Source: an uncultured Bacteroides sp. (lineage in GTDB: Bacteria; Bacteroidota; Bacteroidia; Bacteroidales; Bacteroidaceae). Taken from it: a stretch of 41,645 nucleotides of DNA. The notes below the pieces were generated by a model. That model was not told the origin of the DNA. It searched no databases and saw only the letters and a list, made by a program, of their open reading frames with translations. The stretch is from contig CASEKR010000015.1 of NCBI GenBank assembly GCA_949288585.1, positions 1 to 41,645 of the forward strand, given 5' to 3'. A program made the position numbers and the translations under genes. This document shows positions 25,601-33,145 of this stretch, one piece after another. Every line of letters begins with the position of its first letter. Position 1 is the stretch's first letter.

Positions 25601-26861
25601 AGGCGCCGGATATGCCCCCTGTGAGGAGTTTGTCACCACCCCGGTCTTCGACAAGGCTGCCCGTGGCCGCAAAATCCTGATACCTTTTTTTACGCCCTTC
25701 CTCTCCCCGTTGTTGCCTGCCGTGATGAAGGTGGCCGGTTATGACGTCGACAACCTCCCCCTGAGCGATGCCCAATCGGCGGAATGGGGGCTGCGCTATG
25801 CCAACAACGAAGTTTGCTATCCCGCCACGCTGATTGTGGGCGACGTGATAAAAGCTTTCAAGAGCGGGCGCTACCAACCGGACCGGACTGCCGTGGCCAT
25901 CACGCAGACCGGGGGGCAGTGCCGCGCCAGCAATTACCTGCCCCTCATCAAAAAAGCCTTGGTGGATGCCGGCTATGGCGATGTGCCTGTCGTGTCTGTC
26001 ATGTTCGGAGACATGCTGGGCAACAGCCAGCCTGGGTTCAAGATGAACTGGGTCAAACTGATGCCGGTGGCCATCCGTACCATCCTGTTCAGCGATTGCA
26101 TGGCCAAGTTCTATTATGGGGCAGTGGTGCGTGAGAAAGAAAAAGGACAGGCGCAGGCCTTGACGGAACATTTCCTGAAGAAGGCTGCCCGTTTTATCGA
26201 AGATGGAAACAGTTCATGGCTGTACGACCTGCTGGCCGAGGCGGCCGGCAAGTTCTCCGGGATTGTTTCTGCCGAAGCCTGCCCCAAAGTGGGTATTGTG
26301 GGAGAGATATTTCTGAAATTCAATCCTTTTGCCCAGCAACGGGTGACTGACTGGCTGACGGAGCGGCAGATAGAAGTGGTGCCCCCCTTGCTGACGGGGT
26401 TCTTCCTGCAAAGTTTTGTCAATGGCGAGGCTTGGGGAAAATCCCATATAACGCGCAAGCGTTTGCCTTTCTTTGCCTCCCGGTGGATTTATCGTCTGAT
26501 ATGGAAGGAAGTGGAACGTGTCAACCAAATCGGGAAACGTTTCCCCTTCTTTACGCCTTTTGAAGACATCTTTGAACTGTCCCACCAGGCCAGCCGCGTC
26601 ATTACGCTCAACGCACAGTTCGGCGAAGGCTGGCTCTTGCCCGGCGAGATTGTCTCCTATGCCTCGCAGGGGGTCAAGAATGTGGTGAGCCTCCAGCCCT
26701 TCGGCTGTATTGCCAACCACATCGTGGCCAAAGGGATGGAGAAGCGCATCGCCCATCTGTTCCCGGACATCAATCTCCTGTCGCTGGACTTTGACAGCGG
26801 GGTCAGCGAGGTGAATGTCACCAACCGTTTGCTGCTGTTTGCCAATAACTTGAAAAACTGA
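22632..26861 (+). CDS. Acyl-CoA dehydratase activase, double BadF/BcrA ATPase with DUF2229
   Basis: A 1409-residue cytosolic protein. Two actin-fold ATPase domains of the 2-hydroxyacyl-CoA dehydratase activator (HgdC) family lie in tandem: about 3-262 (LGIDIGSTTAKLVAVD, DIGGEDAKV, NGNCAGGTGAF, SRCGVFCKTD) and about 323-590 (LGVDSGSTTTKIVVTD, DIGGQDMKAV, NEACSSGCGSF, LGTRCTVFMNSK). Both keep the two cysteines that hold the [4Fe-4S] cluster between subunits in HgdC. A Cys-rich piece follows (about 608-635, HCNGCENRCQ), then DUF2229 (from about 671) and a long dehydratase-subunit-like C-terminal region. HgdC uses ATP to push one electron into a dehydratase; proteins of this long fused type are common in anaerobes but their substrate is unknown. 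No separate dehydratase gene is in view. The start could be 22632 or the adjacent ATG at 22635. tetR follows after 4 bases. Confidence 0.93.
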   Translation: MMVRLGIDIGSTTAKLVAVDESGKTIYTKYGRHNAQIRPTLLASLQEMQACVGDKEVSVRVTGSIGMGLAEKCSIPFIQEVVAATKAVRHSYPEVRTLIDIGGEDAKVVFFSGGEAKDLRMNGNCAGGTGAFIDQMAVILGVDISELDALAAGSTKVYPIASRCGVFCKTDIQNLVAKNACRQDIAASIFHAVAVQTVVTLAHGCDIQAPVLFCGGPLTFMPTLRKAFMDYLSLRPQDVVLPQDGTLLPALGCALYEMRPGSGERVMTLSALQALLRQDAQPGQESARKGLPPVFQDELEYDVWKMRMSGYTLEKRALPKGTCDVFLGVDSGSTTTKIVVTDTESRILYTYYINNNGNPIAAVEDGLRRLKEKCAACGAELRILGGCSTGYGEDLVRAAFGFSSGIVETIAHYMAAKKVDKDVSFIFDIGGQDMKAVFISNGVINRIEINEACSSGCGSFIETFAKNLGYAPADFSRLACRAQHPCDLGTRCTVFMNSKVKQVLREGATIEDIAAGLAYSVVKNCLYKVLKLKDVSVLGSHIFVQGGTMRNDAVVRAIELLTGAEVIRCDLPELMGAFGCALYASRHPGAATTLDELLGKASFTTRELHCNGCENRCQVTAYTFDNGRRYYSGNRCERVFTNGENRSPALNAYHWKERLLFDRESLPADVAMTIGIPRCLNMFEDYPFWHALFTACGLRVCLSDASDYAAYEDKARMVMSDNICFPAKLVHGHIQNLQDKQVDRIFMPFVVFERQEAGHNSFNCPIVTGYSEVIKGVQQADIPIDSPAITFKDKDLLRLQCQEYLSGLGVARSVVDKAFGQALQAQDDYEQTLQARNGHILEEARKAHSLVVLLAGRPYHTDPLIQHEVSDLLAGMGIYVLTDDIVRRQPMPAADVHFVEQWAYPTRILEAARWCASQGPDVQFVQMTSFGCGPDAFLVDEVRSLLARYGKSLTLLKLDDINNVGSMKLRVRSLLESLKLLPENVLSSGEGAGYAPCEEFVTTPVFDKAARGRKILIPFFTPFLSPLLPAVMKVAGYDVDNLPLSDAQSAEWGLRYANNEVCYPATLIVGDVIKAFKSGRYQPDRTAVAITQTGGQCRASNYLPLIKKALVDAGYGDVPVVSVMFGDMLGNSQPGFKMNWVKLMPVAIRTILFSDCMAKFYYGAVVREKEKGQAQALTEHFLKKAARFIEDGNSSWLYDLLAEAAGKFSGIVSAEACPKVGIVGEIFLKFNPFAQQRVTDWLTERQIEVVPPLLTGFFLQSFVNGEAWGKSHITRKRLPFFASRWIYRLIWKEVERVNQIGKRFPFFTPFEDIFELSHQASRVITLNAQFGEGWLLPGEIVSYASQGVKNVVSLQPFGCIANHIVAKGMEKRIAHLFPDINLLSLDFDSGVSEVNVTNRLLLFANNLKN

Positions 26862-26865
26862 CACC

Positions 26866-27516
26866 ATGGAATCCCAATCACCAACGCCTGCGCCCATGGA
26901 AGAACGCATCCTGGCTTGCGCCGAACAACTGTTCGTGGAAAGAGGCTTTGCCGCTACCAATATGAGTGACATTGCCGCAAACGTGGGCATCAACCGCCCT
27001 ACATTGCACTACTATTTCCGGACCAAGGAAAAACTGTTCCAGGCTGTCCTGGGACGGATTCTTTTGTCCTTCATTCCCCGCGTGTACGACATTATCAGCC
27101 GTTCCGACCTGCCGGTCGTCCGCCGCATTGAGCAAGTGGTTGACGCCTACATCGGCATATTCATGTCCAAGCCTTGCCTGCCGCTCTTCATGGCCCGTGA
27201 GATACAGCGCGACCCGGCCTTTCTGGTAGAGATGGCGCGCCGGGAGCAGATAGACCACTACGTGCATAAGATTATGCGCGCCTTGCAAAGCGAGATGGAG
27301 CAGGGCAAACTGAAAAAAGTGCCTCTGCTCACCGTGTTCTACACCTTCTACGGCCTGCTGGCTTTCCCCTTCCTGACCCGCAAACTGGCGGAAACATTCT
27401 TGCCGGAAGGGGAAAACTTCGCAGAGACCGTAGGCCGGTGGAAGCAACAAGTGGTGAGGCAAGTAGGCACTTTGTTGTCTATGGATTCTCTTACGGGACA
27501 AACATCAGGTCGCTGA
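26866..27516 (+). CDS. TetR/AcrR-family transcriptional regulator
   Basis: A 216-residue repressor-type protein. The N-terminal HTH (about residues 11-60) has the classic pattern ERILACAEQLFVERGFAATN, MSDIAANVGINRPTLHYYFR and TKEKLFQAVL. The C-terminal ligand-binding region (about 70-200) is helical and not diagnostic. Start at ATG 26866, four bases after the activase stop, so both are one transcript and the regulator may control the activase or its own operon; an in-frame ATG at 26896 (MEERILACAEQ) is an alternative. Its 3' end overlaps the end of hemW by 26 bases on the opposite strand. Confidence 0.93.
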   Translation: MESQSPTPAPMEERILACAEQLFVERGFAATNMSDIAANVGINRPTLHYYFRTKEKLFQAVLGRILLSFIPRVYDIISRSDLPVVRRIEQVVDAYIGIFMSKPCLPLFMAREIQRDPAFLVEMARREQIDHYVHKIMRALQSEMEQGKLKKVPLLTVFYTFYGLLAFPFLTRKLAETFLPEGENFAETVGRWKQQVVRQVGTLLSMDSLTGQTSGR

Positions 27517-28621
27517 TGATGTCGTCCGAGGTAAATATTCCTTCTTCTGTCAGTTTGAGCATTCCGTCTTTTTCTTCTAATTTCCCTCTTCGGATGTGCG
27601 GACGTGCCATCTGTTGCAGGTATGCCAGGCGTTTGGTCCCGAAGTCGGCCTCTACTTTCTCCAGCGAGATGCCCCAGCGGGTGCGCAGCCCCGTCATGAC
27701 ATATTCGTTGTAGCGTGTGTCGGCATCCAGTACCTCCGTCTCAAAGGGACGCTCGTCCCGTTCCATACCTTCGATGTAGGCCTCCAGGGAAGCGGCGTTC
27801 CACTCCCGGCTACGCGTGTCGAACGAATGGGCGGACGGGCCGCACCCTAAGTAGGGGATGCCCTGCCAGTAGGCCGTGTTATGGCGGGCCTGTTTTCCGG
27901 GCAGGCAGAAGTTGGAGATTTCGTAATGCACGTATCCCGCCTCCCGGAGGGTGTGGGTCAGCCGGGTGAAGAAGCGCAGGCTGTCGTCCTCGTCCACTTC
28001 CCGCACGCGGTGTTCCTCCCTCAGGCGGTAGAGCGGCGTCCCTTCCTCGTAGGTCAGGTGATAGGCCGAGAGGTGTTCCGGCCGCAGGCGGACGGCTTCC
28101 TGCAAGTCCTGTTCCCATCTTTCTACGGTTTCTCCGGGCAGGCCATAGATGAGGTCGATGCTTAGGTTGTCGAATCCCGCCCGGCGGCATCGTTCGACGG
28201 CCTCCTTGGCCTGGGCGGACGTGTGCCGCCGCCGGAGCAATTGCAAAGTGCCGTCGTCAAAAGTCTGGATGCCCATGCTGATGCGGTTGAAGGGGAATCT
28301 TCTCAACATGCGGACGTAGTCTTCTGTCAGGTCGTCCGGGTTGGCCTCGAGGGTGATTTCCACCGCGTTCTCCAGTCCGTAGACTTCATCCAGGGTCTGG
28401 AAGATGTTTTCGAAGTCTTCTTCTGCCAGTTGCGAGGGGGTGCCCCCGCCCAGATATACGGTTTCCACCGCCGCCCCTTGCAGGTAGTCGCGACGTAAAG
28501 CCAACTCTTTGCATAGGGCGTGGATGTAGCGCCGCTTCAGGTCTTCGCGGGTGGTGGAATAGAAATCGCAATAGATGCAGCGGGTCTTACAGAAAGGAAT
28601 GTGTAGATAGATGCCGGCCAT
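27491..28621 (-). CDS. hemW: Radical SAM HemW-type heme chaperone / coproporphyrinogen III oxidase-like protein
   Basis: A 376-residue radical SAM protein. The [4Fe-4S] motif CKTRCIYC (Cys11, Cys15, Cys18) is in MAGIYLHIPFCKTRCIYCDF; next come ETVYLGGGTPSQL, EITLEANPDD, RISMGIQTFDD, SIDLIYGLPGET and HLSAYHLTYEEGTPL, then the C-terminal HemN-like domain (YNEYVMTGLRTRWGISLEKV). HemN has an extra Cys and a longer N-terminus, so this is the HemW type, which carries heme and is not a true oxidase. The start at 28621 (MAGIYLH) is preferred over 28681, because the extra 20 residues are not family-like and overlap a repeat-rich spacer. Confidence 0.93.
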   Translation of the reverse strand: MAGIYLHIPFCKTRCIYCDFYSTTREDLKRRYIHALCKELALRRDYLQGAAVETVYLGGGTPSQLAEEDFENIFQTLDEVYGLENAVEITLEANPDDLTEDYVRMLRRFPFNRISMGIQTFDDGTLQLLRRRHTSAQAKEAVERCRRAGFDNLSIDLIYGLPGETVERWEQDLQEAVRLRPEHLSAYHLTYEEGTPLYRLREEHRVREVDEDDSLRFFTRLTHTLREAGYVHYEISNFCLPGKQARHNTAYWQGIPYLGCGPSAHSFDTRSREWNAASLEAYIEGMERDERPFETEVLDADTRYNEYVMTGLRTRWGISLEKVEADFGTKRLAYLQQMARPHIRRGKLEEKDGMLKLTEEGIFTSDDIISDLMFVP

Positions 28622-28657
28622 AGGCGTTTGAAACGTTGTTTTTCCCAGCCTGCCACC

Positions 28658-28751
28658 TACCTCGCTCTTGTATATAGGCAAGAGTGAGGTAAGAGCGAGG
28701 TACGAGGGGAATACGAAGAAAATACGGTTCTGTCAGGTGTCTGTCACGTGT
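28658..28751. repeat. 11-bp tandem and inverted repeats between the GH51 gene and hemW
   Basis: TACCTCGCTCTT (28658-28669) is a perfect inverted copy of AAGAGCGAGGTA (28691-28702). Within the right arm AAGAGTGAGGT and AAGAGCGAGGT are head-to-tail 11-mers (28680-28690, 28691-28701), so alternative hairpins are possible. Further on CTGTCAGGTGT and CTGTCACGTGT (28730-28740, 28741-28751) are another 11-bp tandem pair. There is no T-run after the stems on the minus strand, so this is not a standard terminator. Confidence 0.75.
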
Positions 28752-28760
28752 GGTGAAAGT

Positions 28761-30308
28761 TTATTCCAGGGCCAGTGTCACGATGGATTTGGCGGGAAGC
28801 GTCACCCGTAACACCCCTTTGCTTATCTTGGCTTTCCCGAAGGCCTGTGGCTTCACCTTGTCGGGGGCTTCGAAGGTGTTGTGGTCTCCCATCTTGTCCG
28901 AGGTCAGGATTTCGCCCGTCACCTTCTTCGCCTTCAGGTCTTCCAGCGCGATTTCCACTTCGCAGGGCTGGGTGAGGTCGATGTTGGCCAGCGAGAGGTG
29001 CACGGTGCCTTGCTGGTCGCGCGAGGCCGTGGCGCTCAGGGTCGGGATGATTCGGTCGTCGCGCACAATGCGTCGTGTGCATTGGATGTCCAGGGGGATG
29101 AAGGTGGCGTCTTGGTGCACCTTGTACATGTGGAAGACGTGGTAGGTGGGCGTCAGCACCATTTTGTCTTCTTTTGTGAGAATCATCGATTGCAGTACGT
29201 TGGCAATCTGGGCGATGTTGGCCATGCGGACGCGGTCGGTGTATTTGTGGAAGACGTTGAGGGTGAGGGCGGCCACAAAGGCGTCGCGCAGGGTGTTCTG
29301 CTGGAACAGGTGTCCGGGTATGGTGCCCGGCTCTTGGTCCCACCACGTGCCCCATTCGTCCACCATCAGGCCCACGTTCTTGCCCGGGTCATAGCGGTCC
29401 ATGATGCCGATGTGCCGCCGGATGACGTCTTCTATTTCCAGGCATTTGCCCAAGGTCCAGTAGTAGTCTTCGTCGGTGAATTGCGTGGCCGAACCTTTCT
29501 TGTTCCAGTCCATGACGGTGTAATAATGCAGGGACAGGCCGTTCATGCGCGTGCCTACGTTCTGCATCAGCACTTCCGTCCAGTTGTAGTCATAGTCGCT
29601 GGCGCCGCTGGCAATCTTGAAGAGTTCATTGCCGTTGTAGTTGCGGCAATAGGTGGAGTAGCGCCGGTAGAGGTCCGAGTAGTATTCGGGTCTCATGCTG
29701 CCACCGCATCCCCAGCTTTCGTTGCCCACGCCGAAGAAGTGGACTTTCCAAGGCTTCTCGCGCCCGTTCTGCTTGCGGAGTTTGGCCATGGGACCGTCCT
29801 CTGCGGTCATGTATTCCACCCATTTGGCCATCTCTTCTACCGAGCCGCTCCCGACGTTTCCGCTGACGTAAGGTTCGCAGCCGAGGAGTTCGCAGAGGTT
29901 CAGGAACTCGTGCGTGCCGAAGCTGTTGTCTTCCACTGTTCCTCCCCAGTTGTTGTTGACCATGCGCGGGCGTTGTCCGCGCGGGCCGATGCCGTCCATC
30001 CAGTGGTATTCATCGGCAAAGCAGCCTCCGGGCCAGCGCAGGTTGGGGATGGAGAGTTCTTTCAGCGCGCCCAGCACGTCGTTGCGGTAGCCCTGGGTGT
30101 TGGGGATGGGGGAGTCTTCGCCTACCCACAGGCCACCGTAGATGCAGGTGCCTAGGTGTTCGGCAAATTGGCCATAGATATGGCGGCTGATGATGTTTTT
30201 CCCTTCGTCGGGATGCAGGGTGATGGTGGCTTTTTCTTGGGCCTGCGAAGCGATGGGCAGGCAGAGCAGGGCAGCCAAAGCCCCTGTCTTGAGGTAGTTG
30301 TTGTTCAT
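28761..30308 (-). CDS. Exported GH51 alpha-L-arabinofuranosidase
   Basis: A 515-residue glycoside hydrolase that removes terminal alpha-L-arabinofuranose from arabinan or arabinoxylan fragments. A signal peptide ([19 protein letters not shown] to ASQAQ) sends it to the periplasm; no lipobox is seen. The catalytic barrel has [32 protein letters not shown], the acid/base Glu197 in [24 protein letters not shown] and the nucleophile Glu318 in [12 protein letters not shown]-terminal beta domain (about 395-515) completes the usual GH51 layout and length. It has its own promoter and diverges from EF-G2; it is not close to other glycan genes in this window. Confidence 0.96.
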   Translation of the reverse strand: MNNNYLKTGALAALLCLPIASQAQEKATITLHPDEGKNIISRHIYGQFAEHLGTCIYGGLWVGEDSPIPNTQGYRNDVLGALKELSIPNLRWPGGCFADEYHWMDGIGPRGQRPRMVNNNWGGTVEDNSFGTHEFLNLCELLGCEPYVSGNVGSGSVEEMAKWVEYMTAEDGPMAKLRKQNGREKPWKVHFFGVGNESWGCGGSMRPEYYSDLYRRYSTYCRNYNGNELFKIASGASDYDYNWTEVLMQNVGTRMNGLSLHYYTVMDWNKKGSATQFTDEDYYWTLGKCLEIEDVIRRHIGIMDRYDPGKNVGLMVDEWGTWWDQEPGTIPGHLFQQNTLRDAFVAALTLNVFHKYTDRVRMANIAQIANVLQSMILTKEDKMVLTPTYHVFHMYKVHQDATFIPLDIQCTRRIVRDDRIIPTLSATASRDQQGTVHLSLANIDLTQPCEVEIALEDLKAKKVTGEILTSDKMGDHNTFEAPDKVKPQAFGKAKISKGVLRVTLPAKSIVTLALE

Positions 30309-30417
30309 GTAAAGTAGTTATTTAGGTAGTCTGTTATATAGCCATTCTTATAAATATAAATAGGTATTTCCCAAAGTCCTGTTTGGGAGGCGGTGCGGCC
30401 CTTGGGACTTCTCGATG

Positions 30418-30425
30418 CAAAGGTA
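30418..30425 (-). promoter_or_regulatory. -7 promoter box of the GH51 gene
   Basis: The minus strand reads TACCTTTG, an exact TAnnTTTG, 109 bases ahead of the GH51 start codon. Confidence 0.5.
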
Positions 30426-30559
30426 GCAGGATTTTGGCAGATTCTTGGACTGGTATGTTGCCGAAAGGGGGGTGATTTGTTGCGCAAGGCGGTTATTTGT
30501 GCCTGCCAAAGGACCTTTTGGCCGTCAGATTCCACTTATGGATTGTAAGTTATCCGGCG

Positions 30560-30575
30560 TGTGTTTTATAACATA
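30560..30575. promoter_or_regulatory. 16-bp near-palindromic motif upstream of EF-G2
   Basis: TGTGTTTTATAACATA differs at one position from the motif at 22223-22238. If transcription of EF-G2 starts about 7 bases after the weak -7 box, the motif is centred near -66, a spacing at which CRP-like activators commonly act. Confidence 0.4.
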
Positions 30576-30692
30576 GTTTAGTAACACGCCCATTTTTGTT
30601 GCATTTCTTTCGATTAATTCCTAATTTGCGCCCCGCTAAAGTTAATGGCATGCGCAAGTGTGCTGAATTATTCATTTCAATCTAATTATATC

Positions 30693-32849
30693 ATGAAAGT
30701 ATATCAGACGAATGAAATTAAAAACATTGCCCTCCTTGGCAATGACGGTTCCGGTAAAACCACTCTCACAGAAGCGTTGCTCTATGAGAGTGGTATTATA
30801 AAACGCCGTGGCAGGATTACTGCCAAGAATACGGTGAGTGATTATTTCCCGGTAGAGCAGGAATATGGCTATTCGGTATTTTCCACGGTTTTCCACGTAG
30901 AGTGGAACGGTAAGAAGCTGAACATCATCGATTGCCCGGGAAGTGATGACTTTGTAGGGGCTGCCATCACGGCGCTCAATGTGACCGACACGGCTATCCT
31001 GTTGCTGAACGGGCAGTATGGCGTGGAAGTGGGCACGCAGAACCATTTCCGCTATACCGAGAAACTCGGCAAGCCGGTCATCTTCCTGGTGAACCAGTTG
31101 GATAGCGAGAAGTGCGACTATGACATGGTGTTGGAGCAATTGAAGGGAATCTATGGCTCCAAGGTCGTGCCGGTGCAATATCCGTTGGCCACGGGACTCA
31201 ATTTCAATTCGCTGATAGATGTGCTTTTAATGAAAAAATATTCCTGGGGACCCGAGGGCGGCGCTCCTACCATCGAGGAAATCCCGGCAGAGGAAAAAGA
31301 GAAAGCCACAGCCCTGCATAAAGCGCTGGTGGAAGCAGCGGCAGAACACGATGAGGCTTTGATGGAAAAATTCTTTGAGGCCGATTCACTGACCGAAGAC
31401 GAGATGCGCGAGGGCATCCGCAAGGGATTGGCTGCGCGTGGCATGTTCCCCGTCTTTTGCGTATGCGCTGGCAAGGACATGGGCGTGCGCCGCTTAATGG
31501 AATTTCTGGGCAATGTAGTGCCGTTTGTAGACGAGATGCCTCCCGTGCACAATACGCGCGGCGAAGTGGTAAAGCCCGATGCCAACGGCCCGACATCGCT
31601 CTATTTCTTCAAGACGGCCGTGGAGCCGCACATCGGCGACGTGCAGTATTTCAAGGTGATGAGCGGAAAGGTGCATGAAGGGGATGATTTCACCAATGCC
31701 GACCGTGGCTCGAAGGAGCGTATCGCCCAGATTTATGCTTGCGCGGGCGCCAACCGCATCAAGGTGGAAGAGATGGTGGCAGGCGACATAGGCTGCACCG
31801 TGAAGCTGAAAGACGTGCATACGGGCAATACGCTGAACGGCAAGGGTTCGGAGAGCCGTTTTAACTTCATCAAATATCCCAACTCGAAGTATTCACGCGC
31901 CATCCGTCCGGTGAATGAGGCGGACACGGAAAAGATGATGGTCATCTTGAACCGTATGCGCGAAGAGGATCCCACGTGGGTGGTAGAGCAGTCCAAAGAA
32001 TTGCGCCAGACCATCGTGCACGGGCAAGGCGAGTTCCACTTGCGTACGCTGAAGTGGCGACTGGAGAATAACGAAAAGTTGCAAGTGGTGTATGAAGAAC
32101 CCCGCATTCCTTACCGCGAAACCATCACGAAGGCCGCGCGTGCCGACTATCGCCATAAGAAACAATCGGGCGGAGCCGGGCAGTTTGGTGAGGTCCACCT
32201 CATCGTAGAGCCTTATTACGAAGGCATGCCTGCCCCCGACACCTATAAGTTCAATGGCCAGGAGTTCAAGATGAACGTGAAGAGCACGGAAGAGATTCCG
32301 CTGGAGTGGGGCGGCAAGCTGGTATTCGTCAACAGCGTGGTAGGCGGCGCCATCGATGCGCGTTTCATGCCCGCCATCTTGAAAGGTGTCATGTCGCGCA
32401 TGGAGCAAGGCCCGTTGACCGGTTCTTATGCCCGCGATGTCCGCGTCATTGTCTATGACGGCAAGATGCATCCGGTGGATTCCAATGAAATCTCCTTCAT
32501 GCTGGCTGGACGCCATGCTTTCAGCGAAGCCTTCAAGAATGCAGGTCCCAAGATTCTGGAGCCTATCTATGACGTGGAGGTCTTTGTTCCTTCGGACAAG
32601 ATGGGTGACGTGATGAGCGATTTGCAAGGCCGTCGCGCCATGATTATGGGCATGAGCAGCGAGGCCGGTTATGAGAAGCTGATAGCCAAAGTTCCCCTAA
32701 AAGAAATGTCTTCTTATTCTACGGCTTTGAGTTCGCTGACCGGAGGACGTGCTTCGTTCATCATGAAGTTTGCCAGCTACGAACTGGTGCCCGGCGATGT
32801 ACAAGAGAAGCTGATTAAGGAATTTGAGGCTAAGAATGCGGATGAATAA
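30693..32849 (+). CDS. fusA2: Elongation factor G paralogue (EF-G2)
   Basis: A 718-residue translational GTPase-like factor that moves tRNAs on the ribosome. It has all five EF-G domains: G domain with P-loop GNDGSGKTT (16-24), DCPG at 80-83 where canonical EF-G has DTPG, and NQLD at 134-137 where canonical is NKxD; domain II; domains III-V with the conserved domain IV segment near SYARDVRVIVYDGKMHPVDS. These departures and the length match the Bacteroides EF-G2, which is reported to support translation without GTP hydrolysis during carbon starvation and to depend on the regulator Cur (BT4338) in B. thetaiotaomicron. The start MKVYQTNEIKNIALLG at 30693 was preferred over 30645, which adds unrelated residues. 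A terminator follows. Confidence 0.92.
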   Translation: MKVYQTNEIKNIALLGNDGSGKTTLTEALLYESGIIKRRGRITAKNTVSDYFPVEQEYGYSVFSTVFHVEWNGKKLNIIDCPGSDDFVGAAITALNVTDTAILLLNGQYGVEVGTQNHFRYTEKLGKPVIFLVNQLDSEKCDYDMVLEQLKGIYGSKVVPVQYPLATGLNFNSLIDVLLMKKYSWGPEGGAPTIEEIPAEEKEKATALHKALVEAAAEHDEALMEKFFEADSLTEDEMREGIRKGLAARGMFPVFCVCAGKDMGVRRLMEFLGNVVPFVDEMPPVHNTRGEVVKPDANGPTSLYFFKTAVEPHIGDVQYFKVMSGKVHEGDDFTNADRGSKERIAQIYACAGANRIKVEEMVAGDIGCTVKLKDVHTGNTLNGKGSESRFNFIKYPNSKYSRAIRPVNEADTEKMMVILNRMREEDPTWVVEQSKELRQTIVHGQGEFHLRTLKWRLENNEKLQVVYEEPRIPYRETITKAARADYRHKKQSGGAGQFGEVHLIVEPYYEGMPAPDTYKFNGQEFKMNVKSTEEIPLEWGGKLVFVNSVVGGAIDARFMPAILKGVMSRMEQGPLTGSYARDVRVIVYDGKMHPVDSNEISFMLAGRHAFSEAFKNAGPKILEPIYDVEVFVPSDKMGDVMSDLQGRRAMIMGMSSEAGYEKLIAKVPLKEMSSYSTALSSLTGGRASFIMKFASYELVPGDVQEKLIKEFEAKNADE

Positions 32850-32891
32850 TCCTGCTTAGGACTATATAAACTGCAATCGATACGGTTTTTG

Positions 32892-32931
32892 GCCGCCTTT
32901 GCCCGTATGGATGGGTAGAGGCGGCTTTTTT
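32892..32931 (+). terminator. Intrinsic terminator of the EF-G2 gene
   Basis: GCCGCCT (32892-32898) pairs with AGGCGGC (32919-32925), with an inner GCCC/GGGT pairing, followed directly by six T. It lies 42 bases after the stop codon. Confidence 0.9.
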
Positions 32932-33132
32932 GAGGCACGCGGGAGGCTTGTCAAAGGGGATAATGCCGGGAATCTAAACCTTAGTTCTTAAATTTTTATT
33001 AATTTCACAAACAAAGTGGCTCCTGGTTTGTTGTTATGTTTATAGGAATATTTAAAACCGGTTATTCGGTTAATTAACGAGAATCCGTGGTTAAAACAGG
33101 TTAATGGCGGAAGAATGTTAATTAGGGATTGT
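32932..33132. promoter_or_regulatory. AT-rich region upstream of rprX with repeated GTTAAT
   Basis: No gene. GTTAAT occurs at 33069, 33100, 33117 and 33131, and GTTAAA at 33090: five copies in one orientation within 68 bp that end in the promoter itself. OmpR-type regulators bind direct repeats, so these are candidate sites for RprY autoregulation; spacing is irregular (21, 10, 17, 14). Confidence 0.4.
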
Positions 33133-33140
33133 TAATTTTG
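33133..33140 (+). promoter_or_regulatory. -7 promoter box immediately before rprX
   Basis: TAATTTTG is an exact TAnnTTTG and ends only five bases before the rprX ATG at 33146. Transcription from it would start at or next to the start codon, giving a leaderless or nearly leaderless mRNA. Confidence 0.45.
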
Positions 33141-33145
33141 CAGTC

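Larger units (their letters stand above)
30309..30692. other. Divergent promoter region of the GH51 and EF-G2 genes
   Basis: 384 bases without a gene. It contains the GH51 -7 box (30418-30425, minus), a 16-bp near-palindrome at 30560-30575 and a weak EF-G2 promoter: TTTG at 30596-30599 and an ATTTG-ended -7-like box at 30621-30628, 21 bases apart. Both leaders are long (about 65-105 bases). Confidence 0.5.

Noticed and set aside
23901-26171. 756-codon open frame on the minus strand opposite the activase gene
   Set aside because: No recognisable domain; the frame is open because of the codon bias of the opposite strand.
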